DNA from: Luteimonas sp. S4-F44
GTDB lineage: Bacteria > Pseudomonadota > Gammaproteobacteria > Xanthomonadales > Xanthomonadaceae
DNA: 64,000 bases
Assembly (NCBI RefSeq): GCF_022637415.1
Contig: NZ_CP093340.1
Coordinates: 2,046,001 to 2,110,000 of the forward strand
Direction of reading: 5' to 3'
In this document: positions 8,359 to 17,597 of the stretch, one piece after another
How positions within the stretch are numbered: the first letter of the stretch is position 1
How the letters are laid out: every line of letters starts with the position of its first letter
Program-made: the position numbers and the translations under genes
The notes under the pieces: model-generated
Told to the model about the DNA's origin: nothing
What the model saw: the letters and a program-made list of their open reading frames with translations, nothing else
Databases searched by the model: none

Positions 8359-8961
8359 ATGTCCAGCAATCCGTTCCTCGAAACTTCGCGACGTCGCCGC
8401 AGCCAGTACAGCCTCGGGCGCAACCTTCCGATCTCGCAGCAGGCGACCACCGACCTCATCCAGGAAGCGGTGCGCCTGAGCCCGTCGTCGTTCAACTCGC
8501 AGAGCTCGCGGGCGGTGATCCTGTTCGGCGATCAGAGCCAGACGTTCTGGGACATCGTCAAGGACGCACTGCGCGCGATCGTGCCGGCCGACGGCTTCGC
8601 CGCCACCGAAGCGAAGATCGACAGCTTCGCCGCCGGTGCGGGCACGGTGCTGTTCTACGAGGACCAGGACGTGGTCCGCAGCCTGCAGCAGCAGTTCCCG
8701 CTGTATGCGGACAACTTCCCGGTGTGGTCCGAACATGCGAGTGCGATGGCGCAGTTCTCGGTCTGGACCGCGCTCGCCAATGCCGGCATCGGCGCCAGCC
8801 TGCAGCATTACAACCCGCTGCCCGATGCCGCAGTGGCTGCGCAGTGGTCGCTGCCGGCAAGCTGGACCTTGCGCGCGCAGATGCCGTTCGGCTCGAACGA
8901 AGCGCCGTTCGGCGACAAGGACCACATCGACGACGCCGTGCGGTTCCGCGTGCACGGCTGA
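8359..8961 (+). CDS. Nitroreductase-family oxidoreductase
   Basis: The 200-residue protein belongs to the fungal/bacterial nitroreductase subgroup (YdgI/Frm2-like). It has an N-terminal RRRSQYSL for FMN phosphate, AVRLSPSSFNSQSSRAVIL in the first half, and the C-terminal block MPFGSNEAPFGDKDHID. It should bind FMN and reduce nitro or quinone-type compounds with NAD(P)H as a dimer. AGGAA lies 8 bp before the ATG. It stands alone between two transporter or envelope genes, and no regulator is adjacent. Confidence 0.88.
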   Translation: MSSNPFLETSRRRRSQYSLGRNLPISQQATTDLIQEAVRLSPSSFNSQSSRAVILFGDQSQTFWDIVKDALRAIVPADGFAATEAKIDSFAAGAGTVLFYEDQDVVRSLQQQFPLYADNFPVWSEHASAMAQFSVWTALANAGIGASLQHYNPLPDAAVAAQWSLPASWTLRAQMPFGSNEAPFGDKDHIDDAVRFRVHG

Positions 8962-9116
8962 GTCGCCACGCCGCGGCGCCGTCCGACGGCGCCGCGCCGG
9001 GCGCGCGCGATCGCCGCGGTGATCGCAACGCGGCGGGTATCGACCATCGTCCCAAGGCGTCGCATCGCCCATCCGGGGTATCTTCGACGGCTTTTCCGTG
9101 TTCCGGAGCCGCCCGC

Positions 9117-10421
9117 ATGTTCCAGCGCGCCACGCGCCTGTCCGTTCGCCTGGTCGAACGCTACCTGCCCGACGCCTACGTCTTCGTACTGATCTTCACC
9201 GCGATCGCCGCCGCGGCTGCGCTCGCGATCGAACGCACGCCGCCCCTGGAGCTCGTGCGCCATTGGGGCAACGGCTTCTGGGAACTGCTGGGGTTCTCGA
9301 TGCAGATGCTGCTGGTGCTGGTCACCGGCTTCATCCTCGCCCGGACGCCGCCGGTCGCGCGGCTACTCACCGCGCTGGCCTCGCGCTGCCGCACGCCGCG
9401 CAATGCGATCGTCGTGGTCACGTTGGTCGCGCTGGTCGCCAACTGGATCAACTGGGGCTTCGGACTGGTCATCGGTGCGCTGTTCGCGCGCGAGGTCGCC
9501 CGCCATGTGCGCGTGGACTATCGCCTGCTGGTCGCCAGTGCCTACTCTGGCTTCCTGGTCTGGCATGGGGGGCTGTCGGGGTCGATCCCGTTGACGATCG
9601 CGACCGAGGGCCACTTCCTGCAGGAGACGATGGGGCTGATCCCGACCAGCGAGACCATCTTCGCCCCGTTCAACCTGATGATCGTCGCGCTGCTGGCGAT
9701 CGCGGTGCCGTTGATCAATCGCGCGATGACGCCCGACGACGACGAGGCGGTGCTCTTCTCGCCGCCCGACGACCCGGCGCCGCCGACGCTCGCGCACGAC
9801 GCCACGCCGGCGGTGCGGCTCGAGCATGGCTGGATTCTGTCGCTGGCAATCGGCGCGTCCGGCCTGGTCTATCTGGTCGACCATTTCGCCACCGGCGGCG
9901 GTCTCAATCTCAACATCGTCAACTACGGCTTTCTGATGCTGGGCATCGTGCTGCATCGCACGCCTGCCCGATTGCTCGCCGCGCTGCAGGAGGCGATCAA
10001 AGGCGGTGCCGGCATTGTGGTGCAGTTCCCGTTCTACGCCGGCATCATGGCGATCCTGGTCGGCTCGGGACTGGCGACCACGTTGTCGGAGTGGTTCGTC
10101 TCGTTCGCGAGCGCGTCGACGCTGCCACTGTGGACGTTCCTGTCGGCCGGTCTGATCAATATGTTCGTGCCATCCGGCGGCGGCCAGTGGGCGGTGCAGG
10201 CGCCGGTGATGGTGCCCGCTGCGCAGGCGCTGGACGCCGACCTTGCGCGCGTGGCGATGGCGGTCGCCTGGGGCGATGCGTGGACCAGCATGCTGCAGCC
10301 ATTCTTCGCGTTGCCGCTGCTGGCGATCGCGGGGCTGAAGATCAAGGACATCATGGGTTACTGCCTGATGCTGCTGTTCGCATCGGGCGTGATCATCGGC
10401 GCGGTGCTGCTGCTCGCCTGA
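9117..10421 (+). CDS. atoE: Short-chain fatty acid transporter, AtoE family
   Basis: The 434-residue protein has about 12 hydrophobic helices and the AtoE-family landmarks: RLVERYLPDAYVFVLIFT at the N terminus, WINWGFGLVIGALFAREVA, YSGFLVWHGGLSGSIPLTIA, and near the C terminus FVPSGGGQWAVQAPVMVPAA. These are the conserved polar, Gly-rich re-entrant stretches of the family. It likely carries short-chain fatty acids such as acetoacetate or butyrate across the inner membrane. No ato catabolic genes are next to it. It faces the M13 peptidase gene convergently. Confidence 0.9.
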   Translation: MFQRATRLSVRLVERYLPDAYVFVLIFTAIAAAAALAIERTPPLELVRHWGNGFWELLGFSMQMLLVLVTGFILARTPPVARLLTALASRCRTPRNAIVVVTLVALVANWINWGFGLVIGALFAREVARHVRVDYRLLVASAYSGFLVWHGGLSGSIPLTIATEGHFLQETMGLIPTSETIFAPFNLMIVALLAIAVPLINRAMTPDDDEAVLFSPPDDPAPPTLAHDATPAVRLEHGWILSLAIGASGLVYLVDHFATGGGLNLNIVNYGFLMLGIVLHRTPARLLAALQEAIKGGAGIVVQFPFYAGIMAILVGSGLATTLSEWFVSFASASTLPLWTFLSAGLINMFVPSGGGQWAVQAPVMVPAAQALDADLARVAMAVAWGDAWTSMLQPFFALPLLAIAGLKIKDIMGYCLMLLFASGVIIGAVLLLA

Positions 10422-10457
10422 CGTCGGCGCCCCGCAGCAGGCCGGAACGGACACGAC

Positions 10458-10486
10458 AAAGCCGCCGGGGATCGCCCGACGGCTTT
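10458..10486. terminator. Hairpin between convergent genes (possible bidirectional terminator)
   Basis: AAAGCCG and CGGCTTT form the outer stem, with an inner CGGG/CCCG pairing, between the ends of atoE and the M13 peptidase gene. Short A and T runs on either side make it a weak two-way terminator. Confidence 0.5.
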
Positions 10487-10510
10487 GGGTCCGTCATCGT
10501 TGGTGAGCGG

Positions 10511-12634
10511 TCACCAGATTCGCACACGGTCCTCGGGCGCGATCCACAGCGCATCGCCCTCGCGCACGTCGAACGCGTCGTACCACGCATCGACATTGCG
10601 CAGCGGCGCGAACGCACGGATGTGGCCCGGCGAATGGGTGCCGTTGACCAGCTGCTGGCGCAGCGCATCGTCGCGCCACAGCGTGCGCCACACCTGCGCC
10701 CAGCCCATGAACAGCCGCTGCTCGCCGCTGAAGCCGTCGATCTGCGGCGCAGGGTTGCCGTCCAGCGAACGGCGGTAGGCCTCCAGCGCGATCGTGATGC
10801 CACCCAGGTCACCGATGTTTTCGCCCATCGCGACCTTGCCGTTGATATGCATGCCCGGCAGCTGCGGGAACGTATAGGCCTCGTACTGCGCGCCGAGCTT
10901 GGCCGCCTGCGCCTCGAACTTCGCCGCGTCCTCGGCCGTCCACCAGTCGCGCAGCACGCCCTCGCCGTCGGACTTGCGGCCCTGGTCGTCGAAGCCGTGG
11001 ATGATTTCGTGGCCGATCACGCCGCCGATCGCGCCGTAGTTGACCGCCGGGTCGGCGTCGGGATCGAAGAACGGCGGCTGCAGGATCGCGGCCGGGAACA
11101 CGATCTCGTTCTTGACCGAGTTGTAGTAGGCGTTGACCGTCTGCGGGGTCATGCCCCACTCGCCCTTGTCGACCTCCTTACCCAGACGGTTGCGGCGGTA
11201 GTCCCATTCGAACGCCATCGAGCGCTCGGCGTTGCCGAACACGTCGCCGGGCTCGACCACCAGGCCGCTGTAGTCGCGCCACTGGTCCGGGTGACCGATC
11301 TTCAGGCCGAACCCATCGAGCTTCCTGCGCGCCTCGGCCTTGGTCGCCGGGCCCATCCAGTCGAGCTGCTCGAGCCGCGCGCCCATCGCCACCTTCACGT
11401 TGGCGACCAGCGCGTCCATCTTGGCCTTGGCATCGGCCGGGAAGTACAGCGCGACGTAGTCGCGGCCGATCGCCTCGCCCATTGTGCTCTCGGCGAACGC
11501 CACGCCGCGCTTCCAGCGCTCCTGCTCCTCGGGCTGGCCGGACAGGAACTTGTTGCGGAACTCGAAGCGCGCATCGGAGAACGGCTTGGACAGCAGCGGC
11601 GCAGCGTTGTCGATGGTGTGGAACGCCTGCCAGGCCTGCAGCGTGGCGACGTCGGTCTGGCCGAAGATCGCGGCCAGTTTCGGAATCGCGGTGCTCTGGC
11701 GCACGACCGCGCGCGGTGCCTGCGGCACGCCGGCCGCGGCGAAGTACGTGGCCCAAGGGAAGCCCGGCGCGGTGGTCGCGAACGCCGACAGTTCGACCGG
11801 GTTGTAGGTCTTGTCGCGGTCGCGGCTCTCGGCGCGGGTCCAGTGCGCCTCGGCGATCTTGGTCTCCAGCGCGAGGATCGCTTCGGCATTCTGCTGCGGG
11901 TTCGCCCAGCCGCCCAGTTCGAGCATCTGCGCGATATAGGCCTGGTAGCGCTCGCGCTGCGGCGCGAAGGTCTCGCGCAGATACATCTCGCGATCGCCCA
12001 GACCCAGGCCCGACTGGCTCATGTACAGCGTGTAGCGGTCGGGGTCGCGCTGGTCGTCGGACACGCCCAGGCCGAAGAAGCTGCGACCGAAGTCGCCCTG
12101 GCTCTGGCCCATCAGCCGGGCCAGCGCGTCCTTGTCGCCGGCCGCGCGGATCGCGGCGAGCTTGGGCGCGAGCGGCTGGGCGCCCAGCGCGTCGATCGCG
12201 GCCTGGTCCATGAAGCCGGCATAGAGGGTGGCGACCTTGGCGCGGTCGGGATGCGCGGTGTCGGCCACGTCATAGCCCTCCACCAGCTGACGCACGCGCG
12301 CCTCCGACAGATCGCGCAGCACCAGGAATGCGCCGTAGCTCGACTTGTCGGACGGGATCTGCGTGGTCTTGGCCCAGTTGCCGCTCACGTAGCCGAAGAA
12401 GTCCTCACCCGGCCGCACCGAGGTGTCCATGCCGGCGGTGTCGATGCCCCAACTGCCCATGCGCTGCGCGGCGACGGGATCGCCCGAGGTGGAGGCGCCA
12501 CCGGCGCCGGGCTCACTCGCAAACAAGGCCTGCAGCGTGCAGGTCTCCTCGAGACAGCGGTGATCGTGGGCAGCGGCGGTGGCCGCCATCGTCATCGCCA
12601 CGGCGGTCGCCGCGGACAGCAGGGTCTTCTTCAA
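10511..12634 (-). CDS. M13-family zinc metallopeptidase (neprilysin/PepO-like), exported
   Basis: The 707-residue precursor has a signal peptide ending around ATAAAHDH, then a full M13 domain. The zinc site is HEIIH at 542-546 with the third ligand E605 in GENIGDLGG (D609 assists). Substrate-binding NAYYN lies before it and the conserved IDTAGMDTSVRPGEDFFGYV near the start. M13 enzymes cut short oligopeptides in the periplasm. The start is a TTG with a GGAG about eight bases upstream; no ATG fits the signal peptide, and the frame stays open upstream only by chance. Confidence 0.93.
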   Translation of the reverse strand: MKKTLLSAATAVAMTMAATAAAHDHRCLEETCTLQALFASEPGAGGASTSGDPVAAQRMGSWGIDTAGMDTSVRPGEDFFGYVSGNWAKTTQIPSDKSSYGAFLVLRDLSEARVRQLVEGYDVADTAHPDRAKVATLYAGFMDQAAIDALGAQPLAPKLAAIRAAGDKDALARLMGQSQGDFGRSFFGLGVSDDQRDPDRYTLYMSQSGLGLGDREMYLRETFAPQRERYQAYIAQMLELGGWANPQQNAEAILALETKIAEAHWTRAESRDRDKTYNPVELSAFATTAPGFPWATYFAAAGVPQAPRAVVRQSTAIPKLAAIFGQTDVATLQAWQAFHTIDNAAPLLSKPFSDARFEFRNKFLSGQPEEQERWKRGVAFAESTMGEAIGRDYVALYFPADAKAKMDALVANVKVAMGARLEQLDWMGPATKAEARRKLDGFGLKIGHPDQWRDYSGLVVEPGDVFGNAERSMAFEWDYRRNRLGKEVDKGEWGMTPQTVNAYYNSVKNEIVFPAAILQPPFFDPDADPAVNYGAIGGVIGHEIIHGFDDQGRKSDGEGVLRDWWTAEDAAKFEAQAAKLGAQYEAYTFPQLPGMHINGKVAMGENIGDLGGITIALEAYRRSLDGNPAPQIDGFSGEQRLFMGWAQVWRTLWRDDALRQQLVNGTHSPGHIRAFAPLRNVDAWYDAFDVREGDALWIAPEDRVRIW

Positions 12635-12750
12635 GCGCGATCTCCATCGAAACACGGTCGGAAAGCCGTCAACGGCGACTGCCTGGCGGCCAACTGCCAA
12701 GCATACCGGGCACGCTGCGGCCGCGCCCCGGCCATTGGTCACCCGCGTGC

Positions 12751-13812
12751 TCAGCCGCCAGCGAGCACGCGCACGGTCTGGGTCAGCCGATGCGTGGAAC
12801 CGGGCGCCAGCGCGACGACATCCGGCCCGGCATTGGCCGCCTCCAGGCACAGAAAGCCGCGCCAGGCCTGACCGATGTCGTCCATGCGCGCGGCGGCCGT
12901 CGCGCCCGGATTCCAGACCACCAGCGACCGGCTGCCGGCGACGTCGAGCGCGATCCGGCGGCCCAGGCCTGGATCGTCGAGAACGTACCGCCCGGGCGCA
13001 TCGGTGTAGATGTAGTCGCTGCGACCGGGGTCGCGTGGGTCGTCGAGCGTCCAGTCCCCGGCCTGCGCATGCGCGGCGTAGCCGTCGTTCTTGTCGAGAT
13101 AGGTCAGTCCGTCGAGACCGCGGACGCGGACCTGGGCGACGTCGGAGACACGGAAGTAGGTATGCAGCGCCTGGGTGATCGCGACCGGACGCGCGCCGGT
13201 GTTGATGGTCGTCAGCGTCTGTTCCAGCGCCTGGCCGATGCGCAGCGTCATCCGCAGCTGCAGGCCCAGCTCCGGGAAATCCGGCGGTGCCAGTTCGATG
13301 GCGACACTGCCGTCGTCGGCACGCGAGGCCGCGAGCACGTGCCAGCGCACCGTGCGCACGAAGCCGTGCGCCGGCACTTCGCCGGTCTGCCCCTGCCGGC
13401 CAAAGTACGGCCACACCACCGGCGTGCCGCCGCGGATCGCGTCCGGTGGCCGCTTGAGCGACGGCGAGAGCCACAACGCATCGTCCTGGCCGGCCGGCAC
13501 ATAGGACAGCAGATGTCCGCCGTGCAGCGCGATCGCAGCCGTCGCCAACGGGGTCTCCACCACCAGCGCCTCGATGCCGGCATGACGTCCCAGCCGCAGG
13601 CCTTCGACATCGGGCAATGCGGGCGGCGCGATCGCTGTCGCCGCAGCGGCGAGAGCGGCCCGGTAGCCGCTGGGCACGGCGAACGCGGTCTCGGAGATGG
13701 ACGGTGTCGTAGGCAAGGCGGTCTCCTGCGCCGGCCGCGGGTCGCGCGGCGTACTGCCGCCAGCGCATCCGGCGAGCAATCCGCAACACAGCACCAGCAA
13801 GCGAATCGGCAT
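12751..13812 (-). CDS. D-hexose-6-phosphate mutarotase-like lipoprotein
   Basis: The 353-residue protein begins with a lipoprotein signal (LLVLCCGLLAGCAGG, lipobox Cys about 16). It then carries a galactose-mutarotase-like beta-sandwich of the YeaD type: AAIALHGGHLLSYVPAGQDD, GTPVVWPYFGRQG, PAHGFVRTVRW with the catalytic-type His, QALHTYFRVSD with a second His, and the late LVVWNPG and ClEAAN blocks with the catalytic Glu. YeaD enzymes normally act in the cytoplasm, so export and lipidation are unusual. It lies 116 bp before the M13 peptidase gene on the same strand. Confidence 0.85.
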   Translation of the reverse strand: MPIRLLVLCCGLLAGCAGGSTPRDPRPAQETALPTTPSISETAFAVPSGYRAALAAAATAIAPPALPDVEGLRLGRHAGIEALVVETPLATAAIALHGGHLLSYVPAGQDDALWLSPSLKRPPDAIRGGTPVVWPYFGRQGQTGEVPAHGFVRTVRWHVLAASRADDGSVAIELAPPDFPELGLQLRMTLRIGQALEQTLTTINTGARPVAITQALHTYFRVSDVAQVRVRGLDGLTYLDKNDGYAAHAQAGDWTLDDPRDPGRSDYIYTDAPGRYVLDDPGLGRRIALDVAGSRSLVVWNPGATAAARMDDIGQAWRGFLCLEAANAGPDVVALAPGSTHRLTQTVRVLAGG

Positions 13813-14043
13813 GGGGGGCAACGGGTGGAAAGTCGGATCGCCCAGCTTAGCCGGCTGCGTGCCGGACGTGCAGCGCAACGCGCGCCTGCGTGCGCAGCGG
13901 CCTGCCCTTGAAGCCGTGCGCACCGGCGCATCTGCGTGCTGCCGCGCAACATGCTCGCTCCATGCACGCTGGCGATTTCACCCGACGCAGACGCCAATCC
14001 GTGATCCCGTTCGCGGAACGCGACATCCCGGGTCCAAGGTGGC

Positions 14044-14057
14044 TGACAGCGCTGTCA
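14044..14057. promoter_or_regulatory. LacI-type operator palindrome upstream of the GH16 gene
   Basis: TGACAGCGCTGTCA is a perfect 14-bp palindrome centred on CG, the form bound by LacI-family sugar regulators. It ends 69 bp before the ATG of the GH16 glucanase, within a 314-bp gene-free stretch (13813-14126). No LacI-family gene is in the window, so the regulator must be elsewhere. Confidence 0.7.
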
Positions 14058-14126
14058 AGCACACGCAGGCTCGGAGCCGGCCGTCCCCACCGCGCCGCTT
14101 CCCCTTTCGAAAGCAAGGAGTCCGTC

Positions 14127-15485
14127 ATGGATCGCGTACGCCTGTTCGCCCTGCCGCTCGTCGCCTGCCTGGGCGCGGCCGCTACATTCGCCCCCGCCGC
14201 GCATGCCCAGACCCCCGTCTGGCAGGAGAACTTCGACGGCCCGTCGATCGACGGCAACACCTGGACCTACGACGTGGGCACGGGGTGCCAGATCGGCCTG
14301 TGTGGCTGGGGCAATGCCGAGATGCAGTACTACACCAGCCGCCCGGAGAACGCGCGCATCGAGAATGGCCGCCTGATCATCGAGGCACGCCGCGAAAACT
14401 TCGATGGCAGCCCGTTCACGTCCGCGCGACTGAAGACCGAGGGCCGTGTGCAGTTCAAGTACGGCACGCTCGAGGCGCGGATCAAGATCCCAGAGGCCGG
14501 CAACGGCGTGTGGCCGGCCTACTGGATGCTCGGTGCGGTCGGTGTGTGGCCGGCACGCGGCGAGATCGACATGATGGAGGCCGGCTCGGCGCAGGCCATC
14601 GCCGATGGCGTGGTCAATCGCCGGATCGGCGCGGCGGTGCACTGGGACTACAACGGCTCGTACGCCTCACACGCCACGGTCTACAACAGCCCGGTCGCGC
14701 TGCATGACGACTTCCATATCTACAAGCTGACCTGGGACCCGAACTTCATCCGCGTCTCGATCGACGGCCAGCAGTACTTCGAGTTCGACATCTCCGATGT
14801 CGAGGGGCCGCAGGTGCACGAGTTCCACGCCCCGCACTTCCTGCTGCTCAATATCGCCGTCGGCGGCACCTACACCGGCGTGCACACGCCGCAGGACGTC
14901 ACCGCGCCGCTGCCCGGCCGCATGGAAGTCGACTGGATCCGGCTCTATCAGGACCATCCCGACAGCGAGCTGTACCTGGGCAGCAACAACGCCGCCCCCG
15001 CCGGCCAGTTCGGCGTGTACACCGAGCGCAGCGGCCTGGCCGGCGCTTTGGACTTCGGCAGCAACACCGACCTGTTTCTGTGGAACAACCTCACCCCGAT
15101 CGCCGCCGCGCCGTACGAGGGCAGCGAGCTGATGGCCTTCCGCGCCAATCCCGGCAACTGGTTCGGGCTGGGCATCATCACCGACGTGCGCAACATGGGC
15201 GCCTACGCTGGCGGTAGTCTGAAGTTCCGCATGCGCACCGCCAGCCAGGCACCGTTCCGCGTCGGCATCAACACCTCGTTCGGCGACAGCTGGATTCCCT
15301 TCGCACCGGGCGGCCAGCAGTACGGCCTGGTCCGCGACGGCGCCTGGCACGAAGTCAGCATTCCGTTCTCCGCGTTCCACGATCTCGACCTGCACGCGGT
15401 CAAGCAGTTCTTCATGCTCGCCGGCGATGCGCCCGGCCAGCCGGTCGACCTGTTCATCGATGACGTCTACTATCAGAGCCCGTGA
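14127..15485 (+). CDS. GH16 beta-glucanase (laminarinase-type) with C-terminal carbohydrate-binding-like domain
   Basis: The 452-residue precursor has a signal peptide ending AAHAQ. A GH16 jelly roll spans about residues 30-275. The catalytic motif GEIDMMEAG gives nucleophile E146, helper D148 and acid/base E151; WPAYWMLG and AEMQYYTSRPENA are typical substrate-cleft segments. About residues 290-450 form a second beta-sandwich ending in LFIDDVYYQSP, like CBM11-type or ExoP-type modules. It should cut beta-1,3 or mixed-linkage glucans outside the cell. AAGGAG precedes the ATG, and a LacI-type operator lies upstream. Confidence 0.93.
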   Translation: MDRVRLFALPLVACLGAAATFAPAAHAQTPVWQENFDGPSIDGNTWTYDVGTGCQIGLCGWGNAEMQYYTSRPENARIENGRLIIEARRENFDGSPFTSARLKTEGRVQFKYGTLEARIKIPEAGNGVWPAYWMLGAVGVWPARGEIDMMEAGSAQAIADGVVNRRIGAAVHWDYNGSYASHATVYNSPVALHDDFHIYKLTWDPNFIRVSIDGQQYFEFDISDVEGPQVHEFHAPHFLLLNIAVGGTYTGVHTPQDVTAPLPGRMEVDWIRLYQDHPDSELYLGSNNAAPAGQFGVYTERSGLAGALDFGSNTDLFLWNNLTPIAAAPYEGSELMAFRANPGNWFGLGIITDVRNMGAYAGGSLKFRMRTASQAPFRVGINTSFGDSWIPFAPGGQQYGLVRDGAWHEVSIPFSAFHDLDLHAVKQFFMLAGDAPGQPVDLFIDDVYYQSP

Positions 15486-15493
15486 TCGCAGCC

Positions 15494-15521
15494 GCGCGCA
15501 CCGTCCACGGGCGGTGCGCGC
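15494..15521. terminator. GC hairpin between convergent genes
   Basis: A perfect 10-bp repeat, GCGCGCACCG with CGGTGCGCGC and an 8-base loop, fills the 42-bp gap between the convergent GH16 and glutaminase genes. No T tract is present on either side. Confidence 0.4.
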
Positions 15522-15527
15522 GATGCC

Positions 15528-16487
15528 CTAGAACACCGACAGCCCGGTCATCCGCGTGAAGCGGTGCAGCGCATAGGCGCCGAGCAGCGAATTGCCCTTG
15601 TCGTCGAGCGGCGGCGACCACACGCACAGGCTGAGCACGTTGGGCACCACCGCGACGATGCCGCCGCCCACGCCGCTCTTGGCCGGCAGGCCGACGTGGA
15701 AGGCGAACTCGCCCGCAGCGTCGTAGGTGCCGCAGGTCATCATCACCGCATTGATCCGCGTGCTGCGCTCGATGCTGGTCACGCGTGTGCCTGTGCCCGG
15801 GCACACCCCACGACCGGCCAGGTAGCGCACGCTGCGCGCCAGATCCACGCAGTTCATGCGCAGCGCGCACTGGAAGAAGTACAGGTCGAGCACGGCGTCG
15901 ACCTCGTTCTCGATGTTGCCGAAGCTGCGGATGAAGTTCGCGAGTGCGATGTTGCGATAACCGCTGCGCCGCTCCGAGGTCCAGATCTCCTCGTCGCGGC
16001 CGACCTCGGCATTGCCCGAGCGCTCGCGCATGAAGGCCAGCAGCGCGGCTTCCGGATCGTCGTAGTGCGACAGCAGCACATCGGCCACGACCAAGGCGCC
16101 GGCATTGATGAACGGATTACGCGGGATGCCGCACTCGTGTTCGAGCTGCACCAGCGAGTTGAACGGATCGCCCGACGGCTCGCGTCCGACCCGCTTCCAC
16201 AATGCATCGCCGGCCGCGTCGAGGGCGAGCGTGAGCGTATGCACCTTGGAGATGCTCTGGATCGAGAACGGAACCTGGGCATCGCCGACGCTGTAGACGT
16301 CGCCGTCGAGCGTGGCGATCGCCATGCCGAAGCGCTCGCGCGGCACCGAGGCCAAGGCCGGAATGTAATCGGCAACCTTGCCCTCGCGCGCATCGAAACG
16401 CGCGCGCACCTCATCTTCGATCGTCGCCAGGATGCCGGGGAGGTCGTGACGCGAGAGGTCGTGCGGGTTCTGCGGCGGGCTGTGCAT
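15528..16487 (-). CDS. glsA: Glutaminase
   Basis: The 319-residue protein is a serine-dependent beta-lactamase-like glutaminase, hydrolysing L-glutamine to glutamate and ammonia. The Ser-x-x-Lys pair is in FSIQSISK (S78/K81). Further family blocks are PRNPFINAGALVVADVL, RSFGNIENEVDAVLDLYF, INAVMMTCGTYDAAGEFAFHVGLPAKSGVGGGI and the late NSLLGAYAL. Length agrees with the about 308-residue bacterial enzymes. I chose the ATG at 16487 over an upstream TTG at 16538, because that extension has no family match. Confidence 0.95.
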   Translation of the reverse strand: MHSPPQNPHDLSRHDLPGILATIEDEVRARFDAREGKVADYIPALASVPRERFGMAIATLDGDVYSVGDAQVPFSIQSISKVHTLTLALDAAGDALWKRVGREPSGDPFNSLVQLEHECGIPRNPFINAGALVVADVLLSHYDDPEAALLAFMRERSGNAEVGRDEEIWTSERRSGYRNIALANFIRSFGNIENEVDAVLDLYFFQCALRMNCVDLARSVRYLAGRGVCPGTGTRVTSIERSTRINAVMMTCGTYDAAGEFAFHVGLPAKSGVGGGIVAVVPNVLSLCVWSPPLDDKGNSLLGAYALHRFTRMTGLSVF

Positions 16488-16621
16488 CGGCAGGCTCGTG
16501 GTGATGACGGACGGGCAGTCTGCGCATGGAGGCGTCAAGCGCGGGTCGCAGTGATTCAGCCACGCGCGCTTGATGCCGCAGCCGGCACACTGCAGGCCTC
16601 ACCGCTTGGAGACGCCGCACG

Positions 16622-17578
16622 ATGGGCATGCTGATCGAAGGCCGCTGGCATCGCGACGACGACGGACTGGTCGATGACGACGGACGCCTGGCCCGGCCGC
16701 AGACGCAGTTCCGCAACTGGATCACCGCCGATGGCCGCGCCGGCCCCACCGGCGAGGACGGGTTCGCCGCGCAGCCCGGCCGCTATCACCTCTACGTGGC
16801 ACGCGCCTGCCCCTGGGCGCACCGCACAACCCTGTTCCGCGAGCTCAAGGGCCTGCAGGACAGCATCGGGCTGTCGGTCACCCACTGGCTGATGGCCGAC
16901 GACGGCTGGACCTTCGCGCCGGGGCCAGGCGTCGTGCCCGACCAGGTCAACGGCGCGGACACGGTGTGGCAGCTCTACACCGCCGCCGATCCGCGCTACA
17001 CCGGTCGGGTCAGCGTGCCGGTGCTGTGGGACACCCAGCGCGCCACCATCGTCAGCAACGAATCGGCCGACATCATCCGCATGTTCAACAGTGCCTTCGA
17101 CGATGTCGGCGCGGCCGAAGGCGATTACTACCCGCCCGATCTGCGCGAGGAGATCGACACGGTCAATGCGCGCATCTACGACGGGCTCAACAACGGCGTC
17201 TACAAGGCGGGCTTCGCGACCCGCCAGGCGGCCTATGACGAGGCCGTCGAGGCGGTGTTCGCGACGCTCGACTGGCTGGAGCTGCGGCTGTCGGGCGAAC
17301 AGTTCCTGTGCGGCCAGCAGCTGACCGAGGCCGACTGGCGGCTGTTCACCACGCTGCTGCGCTTCGACGCGGTCTACCACGGTCACTTCAAATGCAACCT
17401 GCGGCGGCTGATCGACTATCCCGCCCTGCTCGCCTACACCCAGCGGCTGTACCGCCACCCGGCGGTCGCGCCGACCGTCGACTTCGACCACATCAAACGG
17501 CATTACTACCAGAGCCACCGGCAGATCAATCCGACCGGCATCGTGCCCGCCGGACCGGTGCCGCCATTCGGGCGCTGA
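16622..17578 (+). CDS. yqjG: Glutathionyl-hydroquinone reductase (YqjG/ECM4-type GST)
   Basis: The 318-residue protein has the xi-class GST layout. The catalytic CPWAHR is at C63, followed by TLFRELKGLQDSIGLSV, the long insertion WTFAPGPGVVPDQVNG, and the thioredoxin-fold cis-Pro region VSVPVLWDTQRATIVSNESADIIRM. The helical domain contains LDWLELRLS, FLCGQQLTEADWRLF and NPTGIVPAGP at the end. Such enzymes remove glutathione from glutathionyl-hydroquinones. It is transcribed alone and diverges from the glutaminase gene. Confidence 0.95.
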   Translation: MGMLIEGRWHRDDDGLVDDDGRLARPQTQFRNWITADGRAGPTGEDGFAAQPGRYHLYVARACPWAHRTTLFRELKGLQDSIGLSVTHWLMADDGWTFAPGPGVVPDQVNGADTVWQLYTAADPRYTGRVSVPVLWDTQRATIVSNESADIIRMFNSAFDDVGAAEGDYYPPDLREEIDTVNARIYDGLNNGVYKAGFATRQAAYDEAVEAVFATLDWLELRLSGEQFLCGQQLTEADWRLFTTLLRFDAVYHGHFKCNLRRLIDYPALLAYTQRLYRHPAVAPTVDFDHIKRHYYQSHRQINPTGIVPAGPVPPFGR

Positions 17579-17597
17579 CGCGGCCGACGTGTCGCGG

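Noticed and set aside
9098..12871. Very long plus-strand open frame of 1257 codons
   Set aside because: It overlaps atoE and the antisense of the M13 peptidase and mutarotase. Its translation is Arg/His/Asp-rich with no family blocks. It is a shadow frame of GC-rich coding DNA.
10511..13789. Minus-strand frame of 1092 codons that joins a sugar-enzyme-like region to the M13 peptidase
   Set aside because: Only the part from the TTG at 12634 codes for the peptidase. The upstream part is an out-of-frame reading of the mutarotase gene, so there is no real fusion protein.
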